Notes: generated by a model not told the origin, from the sequence alone. A stretch of 64,000 nt of DNA from Methylobacterium isbiliense (GCF_022179325.1 NZ_BPQQ01000003.1:1-64000); one strand, 5' to 3'. Positions 8,340 to 16,928 are shown, counted from the stretch's first letter. Made by a program: numbers and translations.

Positions 8340-9060
8340 CCCGGCCCTCTCGGTCGCGATCCGCCGCAAGGCCTACGCGTCCCGCTCCGGCCCCGTCGAG
8401 GCGGTGCGCGACCTCACCTTCACGGTGCAGCCGGGCGAGACCGTCTGCCTGATCGGCCCCTCGGGGGCTGGCAAGACCACGACGCTGCGCATCCTGCTCG
8501 GCCTCGACCGGGACTACGAGGGCACGGTGACGCCCGATCCCGACCGGGTGCGCAGCGGGATGGTCTTCCAGGAACCGCGGCTCCTGCCCTGGCGCAGCGT
8601 CGAGGAGAACGTGCGCCTGTCCCTGCCGCGCCGCGAGCGGGGGCGCTCCCTCGACGCGCTGTTCGACGAACTCGGCCTCGCCCCCTGGCGCGGGAGCTAC
8701 CCCAGGGAACTCTCGCTCGGCATGGCCCGGCGGGTGGCGCTCGCCCGCGCGCTGGCGATCGAGCCGCGCCTGCTCGTGCTCGACGAACCCTTCGTCTCCC
8801 TCGACGACGCCGCCGCGGCGGGCCTGCGGGGAATCGTGTTCGCGGCGGCGCGGCGGCGCGGCGCGGCCGTGCTGATGGTGACGCACAACGTGCCGGAGGC
8901 GCTGGAGGTGGCCGACCGGCTCCTCCTGCTGACGCCGCGGCCCGCGAGCCTCGCCGCGACGGTGCCGCTCGCCACCCCGCGCCCCGAGCGCAGCCGGGCC
9001 TGGGCGGACGCCGTGCGCCAGGACCTCGCGGCGCGCTTCCCCGCCACCGTCGCGGCCTGA
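8320..9060 (+). CDS. ABC transporter ATP-binding protein (SsuB/TauB-like)
   Basis: A 246-aa ATPase subunit that powers the importer encoded just upstream. Walker A is GPSGAGKTT (residue ~46), the Q-loop is FQEPRLLPW, Walker B is LLVLDEPFVSLDD and the switch His is in MVTHNVPEA. The signature motif is degenerate, reading LSLGM instead of LSGGQ. The first 20 bases overlap the permease gene. A repeat element begins immediately after the stop and may end the transcript. Confidence 0.88.
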   Translation: MPDAGADPALSVAIRRKAYASRSGPVEAVRDLTFTVQPGETVCLIGPSGAGKTTTLRILLGLDRDYEGTVTPDPDRVRSGMVFQEPRLLPWRSVEENVRLSLPRRERGRSLDALFDELGLAPWRGSYPRELSLGMARRVALARALAIEPRLLVLDEPFVSLDDAAAAGLRGIVFAAARRRGAAVLMVTHNVPEALEVADRLLLLTPRPASLAATVPLATPRPERSRAWADAVRQDLAARFPATVAA

Positions 9061-9270
9061 GGCCAGCGGTCATGACCGATGACCGTCATGCCGCTCTCGC
9101 ATTGTCGCCGAGCCCTCGGCTTCAAGCCCTTGGCTTGGATTCGACACGGCGAGATGGCTCGACGGCCCCGTCGATCCCGGGCTTGCCCGGGATCGAGATC
9201 GATGCTTCGGCTTCCCGGGCCTGCCCGGGATCGAGATCGATGCGTCGGCTTCCCGGGCCGTCGGCATGAC
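9061..9270 (+). repeat. Dispersed intergenic repeat, copy A, with internal 38-bp tandem repeat
   Basis: A 210-base element between the ABC ATPase and the MBL gene. It begins with an imperfect hairpin (CGGTCATGACCGATGACCG), carries a CTTGGATTCGACACGG block, then a 38-base unit repeated twice (9184-9221 and 9222-9259) with one mismatch. Each unit holds CCCGGG palindromes. The end GGGCCGTCGGCATGAC matches the end of copy B at 60720-60736. Related copies lie at 45905-46018 (minus) and 60583-60738. Confidence 0.75.
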
Positions 9271-9283
9271 CCGGAGTTCGTCC

Positions 9284-10252
9284 ATGCGGTCCGCACGCCC
9301 CCGGCTTCCCGCAGCGCTCCTGGCGCTGCTTCTCGCCCCGGGGCTCACGGCCCTGGCGGCGCCGGCCCGGGCGCAGGCGCCGCCCGCGGCCGTCGCGGAG
9401 GCGCCCCTGCCGGTGCAGGAGGTGGCGCCCGGGGTGTTCGTCTACGCGGCCCCCTACGCCCTCGCGGCCCGCGACAACGCCGGCGCCATCGCCAATGTCG
9501 GGTTCGTGGTCGGAAGCGAGGCCGTCGCGGTGATCGACACCGGCGGCAGCCTCGCGGCCGGCCGCCGGCTCCTCGCGGCCGTGCGGGCGCGGACCGCGCT
9601 GCCGATCCGCTACGTGATCAACACCCACGTCCACCCCGATCACCTGCTGGGCAACGCCGCCTTCGCGCCGGAGGGCGCGACCTTCGTCGGGCACAGGGCG
9701 CTGCCGGAGGCGCTGGCGGCCCGCGCCGAGGGCTATCTGCAGGCGAATGCCGCGCTGGTCGGCCCCGCCTTCGCGGGCACCCGCATCGTGCCCCCGACGC
9801 TCCTCGTCGCGGAGACCCGGGAGCTCGACCTCGGCGGACGGCGCCTGCGCCTCGACGCGTGGCCGACCGCGCACACCAACAGCGACCTCACGGTGCGCGA
9901 GCTGTCCACCGACACGTGGTTCCTCGGCGACCTGCTGTTCGTCGGGCACGTGCCGGCGCTGGACGGGCGGATCACCGGCTGGATCGCGGTGCTCGGACGG
10001 CTGAAGGCCGAGCCCGCCGCCCGGGTGGTGCCGGGCCACGGCCCGGCCTCGCTGCCCTGGCCGGCGGCGGCCGGGCCGATCGACCGCTACCTCGCCACCC
10101 TGGAGGCCGAACTGCGCCGGATGATCCGCGAGGGCCGCCCGATCGACGAGGCCGGGCGCGCGGCCCGGGGCGAGGCCGGCCACTGGTCCCTGTTCTCCGA
10201 CTTCAATACCCGCAACGCCACCACCGCCTACCAGGAGCTGGAATGGGACTGA
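9284..10252 (+). CDS. Quinoprotein-relay-type zinc metallohydrolase (MBL fold, exported)
   Basis: A 322-aa exported metallo-beta-lactamase-fold protein. A signal peptide of about 28 residues ends in ALAAPARAQA. The zinc motif THVHPDH (HxHxDH) lies near residue 112, followed by the later His in TAHTNSD, an Asp in FLGDLLF and the C-terminal VVPGHGP. It resembles the SoxH-like hydrolases that occur beside PQQ dehydrogenases (the 'quinoprotein relay system' families). ATG 9284 is preferred because CCGGAG lies 7 bases before it; an ATG at 9266 sits inside the end of repeat copy A. The reaction is not established. Confidence 0.8.
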   Translation: MRSARPRLPAALLALLLAPGLTALAAPARAQAPPAAVAEAPLPVQEVAPGVFVYAAPYALAARDNAGAIANVGFVVGSEAVAVIDTGGSLAAGRRLLAAVRARTALPIRYVINTHVHPDHLLGNAAFAPEGATFVGHRALPEALAARAEGYLQANAALVGPAFAGTRIVPPTLLVAETRELDLGGRRLRLDAWPTAHTNSDLTVRELSTDTWFLGDLLFVGHVPALDGRITGWIAVLGRLKAEPAARVVPGHGPASLPWPAAAGPIDRYLATLEAELRRMIREGRPIDEAGRAARGEAGHWSLFSDFNTRNATTAYQELEWD

Positions 10253-10662
10253 CACCGGTCGCCGGCCTCAACGCTCGCGAGCGATTGTGCCGGGCTCTAC
10301 ACAAGTAGTTGATACCGCATTGCAGCGGTAACGTTGTGCAAAGCAACACACAGGGGAATTCGTACTTAAGTCACCCCTGTTGGGCCGGAAAACGGCCATT
10401 TCCATCCCCGGATCGTTGTTGACGGCGCCCATTTTTCTCTTAGAGTTCCTTCAGCTTCGGTTTCAACGGCGCCGCCAGGGGAGGGCGGGGACCGGTTCGC
10501 AAACATGGCGTGCCCTAAACCCAAGAACAGCGGGGGCACCCGACACAGCCTGTTGTGACACGCTGCCGAAGCTCAAAGACGTCCCCAAGCGCAAACAGCA
10601 GGTCGTTGCTGTCATGTCCCGTACCGGGGCAGGGCCTTGTGGCGCACCTGTCGGAGGAATCC
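10253..10662 (+). promoter_or_regulatory. xoxF leader and probable promoter region (410 bp, no gene)
   Basis: No coding sequence is supported here. A sigma70-like promoter may lie at TTGACG (10419-10424), 16-base spacer, TAGAGT (10441-10446). Upstream, 10351-10379 forms an imperfect inverted repeat CAGGGG...CCCCTG that encloses GTACTTAAGTCA (10362-10373). That 12-mer recurs exactly at 12484-12495 just after xoxF. The start is preceded by CGGAGGAA (10652-10659). The roughly 215-base untranslated leader implied by this promoter is long enough for post-transcriptional control, but no known riboswitch was recognised. Confidence 0.5.
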
Positions 10663-12465
10663 ATGAGAGCGGTCCATCTCTTAGCCTTGAGCGCCGGTGT
10701 CCTGGGCGTCACGCCAGCCCTGGCGAACGACGATCTGATGAAGCAGATCGCCAACCCGGCCCAGCAGGTTCTCCAGACTGTCGACTACGCGAACACCCGC
10801 TACTCGAAGCTCGACCAGATCAACACCGGCAACGTCAACAAGCTGCAGGTGGCCTGGACGTTCTCGACGGGCGTGCTGCGCGGCCATGAGGGTTCGCCCC
10901 TGGTCGTCGGCAACATGATGTACGTGCACACGCCGTTCCCGAACATCGTGTACGCGCTCGACCTCGACCAGGACGGCAAGATCGTCTGGAAGTACGAGCC
11001 CAAGCAGGATCCGAACGTGATCCCGGTGATGTGCTGCGACACGGTCAACCGTGGCCTGGCCTACGCCGAGGGCAAGATCATCCTGCACCAAGCCGACACC
11101 ACCGTCGTGGCGCTCGACGCCAAGACCGGCAAGGTGGCGTGGTCCGTCGTCAACGGCGACCCGAAGAAGGGCGAGACCAACACCGCGACCGTTCTGCCGG
11201 TCAAGGACAAGGTCATCGTCGGCATCTCGGGCGGCGAGTACGGCGTGCGCTGCCACGTGACGGCCTACAACCTCAAGGACGGGAAGCAGGTCTGGCGCGG
11301 CTACTCGATGGGTCCGGACGGCGAGATGCTGGTCGACCCGGAGAAGACCACCCATCTCGGCAAGCCGATCGGCAAGGATTCTTCGCTGAAGACCTGGGAA
11401 GGCGATCAGTGGAAGCAGGGCGGCGGCTGCACCTGGGGCTGGTTCTCCTACGACCCCAAGCTCAACCTGATGTACTACGGCACCGGCAACCCCTCGACCT
11501 GGAACCCGAAGCAGCGCCCGGGCGACAACAAGTGGTCGATGACCATCTTCGCCCGTGACGTCGACACCGGGCAGGCCAAGTGGGTCTACCAGATGACCCC
11601 CCACGACGAGTGGGACTACGACGGCATCAACGAGATGATCCTCACGGATCAGAAGGTCGGTGACCGCGAGCGTCCGCTCCTGACCCACTTCGACCGCAAC
11701 GGCTTCGGCTACACCCTCGATCGGGCGAACGGCGAACTCCTCGTCGCCGAGAAGTTCGATCCGGTGGTGAACTGGGCCACCAAGGTCGACATGGACAAGT
11801 CGTCCAAGACCTACGGCCGTCCGCTGGTCGTGGCCAAGTACTCGACCGAGCAGAACGGCGAGGACGTGAACTCGAAGGGCATCTGCCCGGCCGCTCTCGG
11901 CACCAAGGACCAGCAGCCTGCGGCCTACTCCCCGAAGACCCAGCTGTTCTACGTGCCGACCAACCACGTCTGCATGGACTACGAGCCGTTCCGGGTGAGC
12001 TACACCCCGGGCCAGCCCTATGTCGGTGCGACCCTGTCGATGTACCCGGCCCCCAACAGCCACGGCGGCATGGGTAACTTCATCGCCTGGGACGGCGTGA
12101 ACGGCAAGATCAAGTGGTCGGTGCCGGAGCAGTTCTCGGTGTGGTCGGGCGCGCTCGCCACCGCCGGCGACGTGGTCTTCTACGGCACGCTCGAGGGCTA
12201 CCTGAAGGCCGTCGATGCCAAGTCGGGCAAGGAACTCTACAAGTTCAAGACCCCGTCGGGCATCATCGGCAACGTGATGACCTACGAGCACAAGGGCAAG
12301 CAGCACATCGCCATCCTGTCGGGCGTCGGCGGCTGGGCGGGCATCGGCCTCGCGGCCGGCCTGACCGACCCGAATGCCGGTCTCGGCGCGGTGGGCGGCT
12401 ACGCGGCCCTGTCGAACTACACCAACCTCGGCGGTCAGCTCACCGTCTTCACGCTGCCGAACTAA
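10663..12465 (+). CDS. xoxF: Lanthanide-dependent methanol dehydrogenase XoxF
   Basis: Periplasmic PQQ-dependent methanol dehydrogenase, 600 aa, the normal length. It oxidises methanol to formaldehyde and passes electrons to cytochrome XoxG. A signal peptide of about 21 residues ends in TPALA. The vicinal disulfide Cys124-Cys125 is in MCCDTVNRG. The catalytic Asp318 and the extra Asp320 occur in DEWDYDG; the second Asp marks lanthanide-dependent enzymes, whereas calcium-type MxaF has Ala there. Tryptophan-rich propeller repeats run throughout. A strong CGGAGGAA lies 3 bases before the ATG. It heads xoxF-xoxG-xoxJ. Its codon use is more strongly biased to C-ending codons than neighbouring genes, which suggests high expression. 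Confidence 0.97.
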   Translation: MRAVHLLALSAGVLGVTPALANDDLMKQIANPAQQVLQTVDYANTRYSKLDQINTGNVNKLQVAWTFSTGVLRGHEGSPLVVGNMMYVHTPFPNIVYALDLDQDGKIVWKYEPKQDPNVIPVMCCDTVNRGLAYAEGKIILHQADTTVVALDAKTGKVAWSVVNGDPKKGETNTATVLPVKDKVIVGISGGEYGVRCHVTAYNLKDGKQVWRGYSMGPDGEMLVDPEKTTHLGKPIGKDSSLKTWEGDQWKQGGGCTWGWFSYDPKLNLMYYGTGNPSTWNPKQRPGDNKWSMTIFARDVDTGQAKWVYQMTPHDEWDYDGINEMILTDQKVGDRERPLLTHFDRNGFGYTLDRANGELLVAEKFDPVVNWATKVDMDKSSKTYGRPLVVAKYSTEQNGEDVNSKGICPAALGTKDQQPAAYSPKTQLFYVPTNHVCMDYEPFRVSYTPGQPYVGATLSMYPAPNSHGGMGNFIAWDGVNGKIKWSVPEQFSVWSGALATAGDVVFYGTLEGYLKAVDAKSGKELYKFKTPSGIIGNVMTYEHKGKQHIAILSGVGGWAGIGLAAGLTDPNAGLGAVGGYAALSNYTNLGGQLTVFTLPN

Positions 12466-12483
12466 TCGGTCGCAGCCTCACCT

Positions 12484-12523
12484 GTACTTAAGTCAGGCCG
12501 GCGCGGGTTCCCGCGCCGGCTTC
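12484..12523 (+). terminator. Stem-loop after xoxF
   Basis: A perfect 11-bp GC stem (GCCGGCGCGGG paired with its complement, loop TT) at 12497-12520 is followed by TTCCTT. It sits 31 bases after the xoxF stop and before xoxG. It is probably a partial terminator or 3' stabiliser that keeps xoxF mRNA above xoxGJ mRNA. The 12-mer GTACTTAAGTCA at 12484-12495 just before the stem also occurs in the xoxF leader. Confidence 0.7.
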
Positions 12524-12602
12524 CTTATGATGAAGTGGTTCTCATCAAACCGCCGGGCCGCCCGCAGCCGCAACCCGGCCGGACTTCAGGGAGAAACGTC
12601 CG

Positions 12603-13214
12603 TTGCGTCACCTCAGCACCGCCACCCTGCGGCCTCTCCTGGCCGGCCTCGCCCTAGCAGCCGTCGCGACGGCTGCCGTACATGCTGAGGGAGCCAAACC
12701 CGCCGATCCGGCGCTCGCCAACTCGCTCAACCCGAACGACAAGTCCGCCGAGGTGGACCAGAAGATCCTCGACAAGGCGCAGGCCGTGAAGGTGGAGGAC
12801 GGCAAGTACATCGACGCCGAGGGTCATCCGACCTTCCGCGTCACCGATACCGGCAAGAAGGTCGACTGGTATTCGTATTCGGGCTATCGCCGCTACCACG
12901 CGGAATGCCACGTCTGCCATGGCCCGGACGGCATGGGCTCGACCTACGCGCCCGCCCTCAAGGATTCGCTCAAGCGCCTCTCCTACGAGGAGTTCATCGG
13001 CATCCTGGTCGGCGGCAAGCAGGACGTCAGCGCCTCGCAGCAGCAGGTCATGCCGGCCTTCGGCGACAACAAGAACGTGATGTGCTACGCGGACGACCTC
13101 TACGTCTACCTGCGCGCCCGCGCGGCGGGCGCCATGGGCCGCGTGCGCCCCTCCGACAAGGAGGACAAGCCCGAAGCCGCCAAGAAGGCCGAGAAGGAGT
13201 GCCTGGGCGGCTGA
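12603..13214 (+). CDS. xoxG: Cytochrome c-L, electron acceptor of XoxF
   Basis: A 203-aa exported class I c-type cytochrome that takes electrons from XoxF. A signal peptide of about 27 residues ends in AAVHA. The heme motif is C102-H-V-C105-H106 (CHVCHGPDG), and a likely axial Met is in QQQVMPAFGDN near residue 150. A Lys/Glu-rich tail ends with a single Cys. The TTG start is preceded by GGGAG at about 9 bases. The TGA overlaps the xoxJ ATG. The gene order and length match xoxG of Methylobacterium. Confidence 0.93.
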   Translation: MRHLSTATLRPLLAGLALAAVATAAVHAEGAKPADPALANSLNPNDKSAEVDQKILDKAQAVKVEDGKYIDAEGHPTFRVTDTGKKVDWYSYSGYRRYHAECHVCHGPDGMGSTYAPALKDSLKRLSYEEFIGILVGGKQDVSASQQQVMPAFGDNKNVMCYADDLYVYLRARAAGAMGRVRPSDKEDKPEAAKKAEKECLGG

Positions 13215-14077
13215 TGGCGCGGCGCGCTTCCCGGCTGGCGGCCGGTCTCGCGGTCCTGCTCGCCGCAGCAGGCCCGCGGGGCGCCGTGGCGCAGCACCTG
13301 CCCGACCTCGTCACCACCGACGCCCTGCGGGTCTGCGCCGATCCCGGCAACATGCCCTTCTCCGACCGCAAGGGGGAGGGGTTCGAGAACCGGATCGCGG
13401 CGATCCTCGCCGACGAGCTGAAGGTGAAGCTGCGCAGCTACTGGCTCACGCAGGGGCCGGGCTTCGTGCGCAACACCCTCGGCGCGGGGCTGTGCGACGT
13501 GATCATCGGCTCGGCGCTCGGCGGCGATCTCGTCCAGCACACCAACCCCTATTACCGCTCGGCCTACGTGCTGGTGACGCGCAGCGGCGAGTTCCCGGGC
13601 GTGGCGGCGCTTGACGACCCGAAGCTGAAGGGCCGGACCATCGGGGTCGTGGCCGGGACGCCGCCCGTCAACCGCATGGGCGAGGTCGGGCTCGTCGGCA
13701 CCATGAAGGCCTACGCGCCCTACCAGTTCGACCCCGGCCACCCGCACCAGACCGTGGCGGCGCAGATCATCGCCGATCTCGCCGGGAAGACGATCGACGC
13801 AGCGGTGCTGTGGGGTCCGGCGGCGGGCTGGCTCGCCCGGCAGAGCGGGGTGCCGATGGAGGTCGTGCCGCTGCTGCGGGAGCCCGACCGGCCGGCGATG
13901 ACCTACCGGATCGGCATGGGCGTGCGGCACGAGGAGAACGACTGGAAGCGCACCCTCAACACGGCTTTGCGCAAGCGCAAGGCCGAGATCGAGCAGGTGC
14001 TGCGCGACTACGCGGTGCCGCTCCTCGACGAGGAGGAGAACCGGCTGGCGACGCAAGCGGGCGGGTCCGGGCCGTGA
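13214..14077 (+). CDS. xoxJ: XoxJ, periplasmic binding-protein-like accessory protein
   Basis: A 287-aa exported protein with the solute-binding-protein fold (family of quinoprotein-dehydrogenase-associated binding proteins). A signal peptide of about 26 residues ends in AVAQH. The mature start LRVCADPGNMPFSD is characteristic of XoxJ/MoxJ. Later motifs include GAGLCDVIIG and the hinge ALDDPKLKGRTIGVVAGTPP. Family members are thought to help maturation or activation of the apo methanol dehydrogenase rather than import a solute. The ATG overlaps the xoxG stop (ATGA) and the end overlaps the next gene (GTGA), so the genes are coupled. Confidence 0.92.
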   Translation: MARRASRLAAGLAVLLAAAGPRGAVAQHLPDLVTTDALRVCADPGNMPFSDRKGEGFENRIAAILADELKVKLRSYWLTQGPGFVRNTLGAGLCDVIIGSALGGDLVQHTNPYYRSAYVLVTRSGEFPGVAALDDPKLKGRTIGVVAGTPPVNRMGEVGLVGTMKAYAPYQFDPGHPHQTVAAQIIADLAGKTIDAAVLWGPAAGWLARQSGVPMEVVPLLREPDRPAMTYRIGMGVRHEENDWKRTLNTALRKRKAEIEQVLRDYAVPLLDEEENRLATQAGGSGP

Positions 14078-14628
14078 TCCCGGCCGTGAGGGCCGCCGCC
14101 CTCGCGCTCGCCGCGCTCACTGCGCTCTTGGCCACCGGCGCCCGCGCCGGGGCGCCGCCGCCCGAACCCGCGGATTACCGTCAGGACCATTACCGCACGC
14201 CCACGCCTGCGACGCTCGCGGGAGCGCGGGTGATCGGGGCCGGCGAGGCCGAGGCGCTGTGGCGCCGGGGCGTGCTCTTCATCGACGTGATGCCGCAGGC
14301 CCCGCGCCCGGCCGGGCTGCCCCCCGGCACGCTCTGGCGCGATCCGCCGCACGAGAGCATCCCGAACGCCCACTGGCTGGTGAACACCGGCTTCGGGGCG
14401 CTGGCGCCCGAGACGGAGGCCTATTTCCGCTCGGCGCTGGAGCGCCTCACGGGCGGCGACCGGGACAAGCCGATGGTGTTCTTCTGCCTGCGCCATTGCT
14501 GGATGTCGTGGAACGCGGCCAAGCGCGCGCTGGCGCTCGGCTACACCCGGGTGATCTGGTTCCCGGACGGCACGGACGGCTGGAGCGACGCGGCGCTGCC
14601 GCTCGAACGCCTCCAGCCGGAGAAGTAA
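14074..14628 (+). CDS. PQQ-dependent-catabolism-associated Cys-Trp motif protein (rhodanese-like)
   Basis: A 184-aa exported protein with a rhodanese-like fold. A signal peptide of about 27 residues is present. The active-site loop reads FFCLRHCWMSWNAAKRAL near residue 135; as written this is C-x3-C-W. This matches the family named for a CXXCW motif that travels with PQQ dehydrogenases. A two-Cys loop would suit thiol or persulfide transfer, in line with the SoxYZ-like carrier and MBL hydrolase encoded nearby, but the reaction is unproven. The GTG start overlaps the xoxJ stop. A terminator hairpin follows. Confidence 0.85.
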   Translation: MIPAVRAAALALAALTALLATGARAGAPPPEPADYRQDHYRTPTPATLAGARVIGAGEAEALWRRGVLFIDVMPQAPRPAGLPPGTLWRDPPHESIPNAHWLVNTGFGALAPETEAYFRSALERLTGGDRDKPMVFFCLRHCWMSWNAAKRALALGYTRVIWFPDGTDGWSDAALPLERLQPEK

Positions 14629-14635
14629 CGGGAGT

Positions 14636-14658
14636 CCAGAGGGCCTTCGGCCCTCTGG
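14636..14658 (+). terminator. Intrinsic terminator hairpin after the xox operon
   Basis: A perfect 10-bp stem with loop TTC (CCAGAGGGCC/GGCCCTCTGG) begins 7 bases after the stop. There is no T-run, but a second GC-rich hairpin follows at about 14665-14690. It separates the xox operon from the convergent folK gene. Confidence 0.7.
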
Positions 14659-14713
14659 CGGGGGCGCGGGGGGCGGTGCCCCCTGCGCGTCGTCCCGGCC
14701 CGGCGGAGAATCG

Positions 14714-15193
14714 TCAGGCGCCGTGGGGCACGATCCCGGTCGCGTCGAGTCTGGCGAGGGCCTGCGTCACGCTCTCGCCGCCGATGACGAGGTCGGGTGC
14801 GATCTCGGCGAGCGGCACCAGCACGAAGGCGCGCTCGCGCACGAAGCGGTGGGGCAGCACGAGGCGCTCGTCCTCGACGGCCGCACCGGCATAGTGGAGC
14901 ACGTCGATGTCGATGACCCGCGGCCCCCAGCGCCGCGCGCGCACCCGGCCGAGCCGCGCCTCGACGGCGAGGCAGGCGTCCAGCAGGGCGTGGGGCGAGA
15001 GGTCGGTCTCGACCGCCGCCGCCGCGTTGAGGAACCAGTCCTGGTCGGTGTCGCCCCAGGGGGGCGTGCGGTAGAAGCGCGACCGGGCGGCGACCCGGAT
15101 CCCCGGCGTCGCCGCGAGAGCGCGGATGGCGCGCTCCAGCATCCCGGCCTTGTCGCCGAGATTGCTGCCGAGCCCGAGATAGGCCTCAGCCAC
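14714..15193 (-). CDS. folK: 6-hydroxymethyl-7,8-dihydropterin pyrophosphokinase
   Basis: A 159-aa HPPK that transfers pyrophosphate from ATP to hydroxymethyldihydropterin in folate synthesis. Visible motifs are LGLGSNLGDK at residue 6, the substrate loop YRTPPWGDTDQDWFLNAAA near 41-60, and RWGPRVIDIDVLHY near 88-101 with the metal-binding Asp pair, then LVLPHRFVRERAFVL. The GTG start lies within the last 8 bases of folB, so it is coupled. It is the last gene of folP-folB-folK. Confidence 0.95.
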   Translation of the reverse strand: MAEAYLGLGSNLGDKAGMLERAIRALAATPGIRVAARSRFYRTPPWGDTDQDWFLNAAAAVETDLSPHALLDACLAVEARLGRVRARRWGPRVIDIDVLHYAGAAVEDERLVLPHRFVRERAFVLVPLAEIAPDLVIGGESVTQALARLDATGIVPHGA

Positions 15194-15551
15194 GCCGCTG
15201 CCTCGTGATCTCCACCGAGACCCCGTCGAGGATCGCCGGGACGGGGGCGGCGGGCTTGTCGACCCGCACCGTGATGGCGTCGAGGCGGGAGAAGGCCGCG
15301 AGCGCCTCGGCGGCGATGGTCTCGGCCAGGGCCTCGATCAGGCGGAAGCGCCGCTCGGTGGCGATGCGCGAGGCCAGCGCCGCGAGGTCGGCGTAGCTCA
15401 CGCTGGCGGCGATGTCGTCGCGGGTGCCGGCCTCGCGCAGGTCGAGGCGGGCCTCGAGCGAGAGGTAGAAGCGCTGGCCGAGGCGGTTCTCCTCCTCCAG
15501 CACGCCGTGATGGGCGAAGACCGCGAGGCGGTGAACGAGGATGCGGTCCAT
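15186..15551 (-). CDS. folB: Dihydroneopterin aldolase
   Basis: A 121-aa folate-pathway enzyme that splits dihydroneopterin into hydroxymethyldihydropterin and glycolaldehyde. Seen are VFAHHGVLEEENRLGQRFYL (residues 11-30), VSYADLAAL and a C-terminal VRVDKPAAPVP with the catalytic Lys. The ATG overlaps the folP stop (ATGA). In this organism dihydroneopterin could also feed H4MPT synthesis, since both pterins share early steps; that is inference. Confidence 0.94.
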   Translation of the reverse strand: MDRILVHRLAVFAHHGVLEEENRLGQRFYLSLEARLDLREAGTRDDIAASVSYADLAALASRIATERRFRLIEALAETIAAEALAAFSRLDAITVRVDKPAAPVPAILDGVSVEITRQRRG

Positions 15552-16396
15552 CAGGCGGCCCCGCCGCGCCGCAGGAGGGCGTCCACCACCTGGCAGGCCT
15601 CGACATGGGGGCGCACGTCGTGGGCGCGCACGATGTCGGCCCCGAGCGTCGCGGCGACGACATGCGCGGCGAGCGAGCCGTACAGCCGGTCGGCCGGGGC
15701 CGTGCCGGTGTTGTGGATGCGCCCGAGCAGCGACTTGCGCGAGATGCCGACGAGGAGCGGGAAGCCGAGGGCGCGGAGTTCGGGCAGGCGCCGGACCGCG
15801 TCGAGGTGCTGCTCCCAGCTCTTGCCGAAGCCGATGCCGGGATCGAGGACGATGTCGCGCTCGGGGATGCCGGCCTTGGCCGCGATGGCGAGCGAGCGCG
15901 CGAAGAACCGCTTCATCTCGTCCACGATGTCGAGGCTCGCATCCACGCTCTCGCGGTTGTGCATCACGATCACGGGGGCGCCGTGGGCGGCGGCCACGGC
16001 GGCGATGTCGGGCTCGCGCTGCAGCCCCCAGACGTCGTTGACGATCCGGGCGCCGGCCTTCAGGGCGGCCTCCGCCGTCGCGGCCTTGTAGGTGTCGATG
16101 GAGATCGGGACGGGCAGGGCGGGGGCGAGCGCCGCGATGACCGGGAGCACCCGGGCCTGCTCCTCCTCGGCCGGCACCGGCACGTGCCCGGGCCGGGTCG
16201 ACTCGCCGCCGATGTCGAGGATCGCGGCGCCCTCCGCCACCAGGGTCCCGGCCTGGGCGCGGGCGGCGTCGAGGTCCTGGAAGCGGCCTCCGTCCGAGAA
16301 GGAATCCGGCGTGACGTTGAGGATGCCCATCACCAGCGTGCGCCGGCCGAGATCCGGCAGCAGGGCGGCGAGGGCGGAGGCTTCGGGCGCAGTCAC
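15551..16396 (-). CDS. folP: Dihydropteroate synthase
   Basis: A 281-aa TIM-barrel enzyme that joins p-aminobenzoate to the pterin pyrophosphate. Signature segments are MGILNVTPDSFSDGG near residue 23 and ILDIGGESTRPGH near 60, with the C-terminal LLVGISRKSLLGRI near 215. The GTG start is preceded by a GAGGA site. It heads a three-gene folate operon with 4-base overlap to folB. It should not be confused with the H4MPT-specific RFAP synthase encoded at 33202. Confidence 0.95.
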   Translation of the reverse strand: MTAPEASALAALLPDLGRRTLVMGILNVTPDSFSDGGRFQDLDAARAQAGTLVAEGAAILDIGGESTRPGHVPVPAEEEQARVLPVIAALAPALPVPISIDTYKAATAEAALKAGARIVNDVWGLQREPDIAAVAAAHGAPVIVMHNRESVDASLDIVDEMKRFFARSLAIAAKAGIPERDIVLDPGIGFGKSWEQHLDAVRRLPELRALGFPLLVGISRKSLLGRIHNTGTAPADRLYGSLAAHVVAATLGADIVRAHDVRPHVEACQVVDALLRRGGAA

Positions 16397-16520
16397 GGGA
16401 TCCTCGCAAGGGCGCGCGGGACGAGGCCCCGGGATTAGGACGGATCGCGGCGGCGGCGCAACGCCTCGAAGGTCCGGGATCCGTCGGCGCCGGATCGGCG
16501 GCCGCCTCGGCGCAGGAGGC

Positions 16521-16928
16521 TCAGCCCTGCTCCGGCGGGTCCTCCGGGGGCAGGAGGTCGTCGACGGTGACGGCGAGGGCCGTCGCGAGCCTCCGGCAGG
16601 CCGTGAGGGAGCCCGGCTCCGCATGCGCCTCGATCGCGGCCACCTCGCGCAGGGCGACGCCGGCCCTCTCCGCCAAGTCCTGCATCGTCCATCGCCGATG
16701 CTCGCGCCAGATGCGCACCGGGTGCTCGCCGGCGAGAAGGCGCTCGACTGACTCGACCGGCAGGTCATCCGCAGAGGCCCCTTCGCCCTTCCCATTCTCA
16801 CGGTCCGCCGCATCACGCAGAGCCGCGGCGTCGCCGGCCTCCTCGATCGCAAGCAGCATCCGCTCGACATCGGCGCGCCGCAGGGTGACGGTCTCGTCGG
16901 TGTGGGAGATCGGTCTGATGGGGATCAT
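16521..16928 (-). CDS. XRE-family HTH antitoxin
   Basis: A 135-aa protein with a C-terminal Cro/C1 helix-turn-helix (about residues 65-125: VRIWREHRRWTMQDLAERAG, then LREVAAIEAHAEPGSLTACR). The N-terminal half is acidic and helical, as expected for the toxin-binding part of a RelE-partner antitoxin. Its ATG overlaps the TGA of a 41-codon gene that looks like the start of a RelE-type toxin. Such proteins repress their own promoter; a perfect palindrome lies at 17071-17085 upstream of the pair. Confidence 0.78.
   Translation of the reverse strand: MIPIRPISHTDETVTLRRADVERMLLAIEEAGDAAALRDAADRENGKGEGASADDLPVESVERLLAGEHPVRIWREHRRWTMQDLAERAGVALREVAAIEAHAEPGSLTACRRLATALAVTVDDLLPPEDPPEQG

Noticed and set aside
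10555-10662. Upstream extension of xoxF to a TTG/GTG start at 10555
   Set aside because: The ATG at 10663 has a strong ribosome site and is followed directly by a signal peptide.
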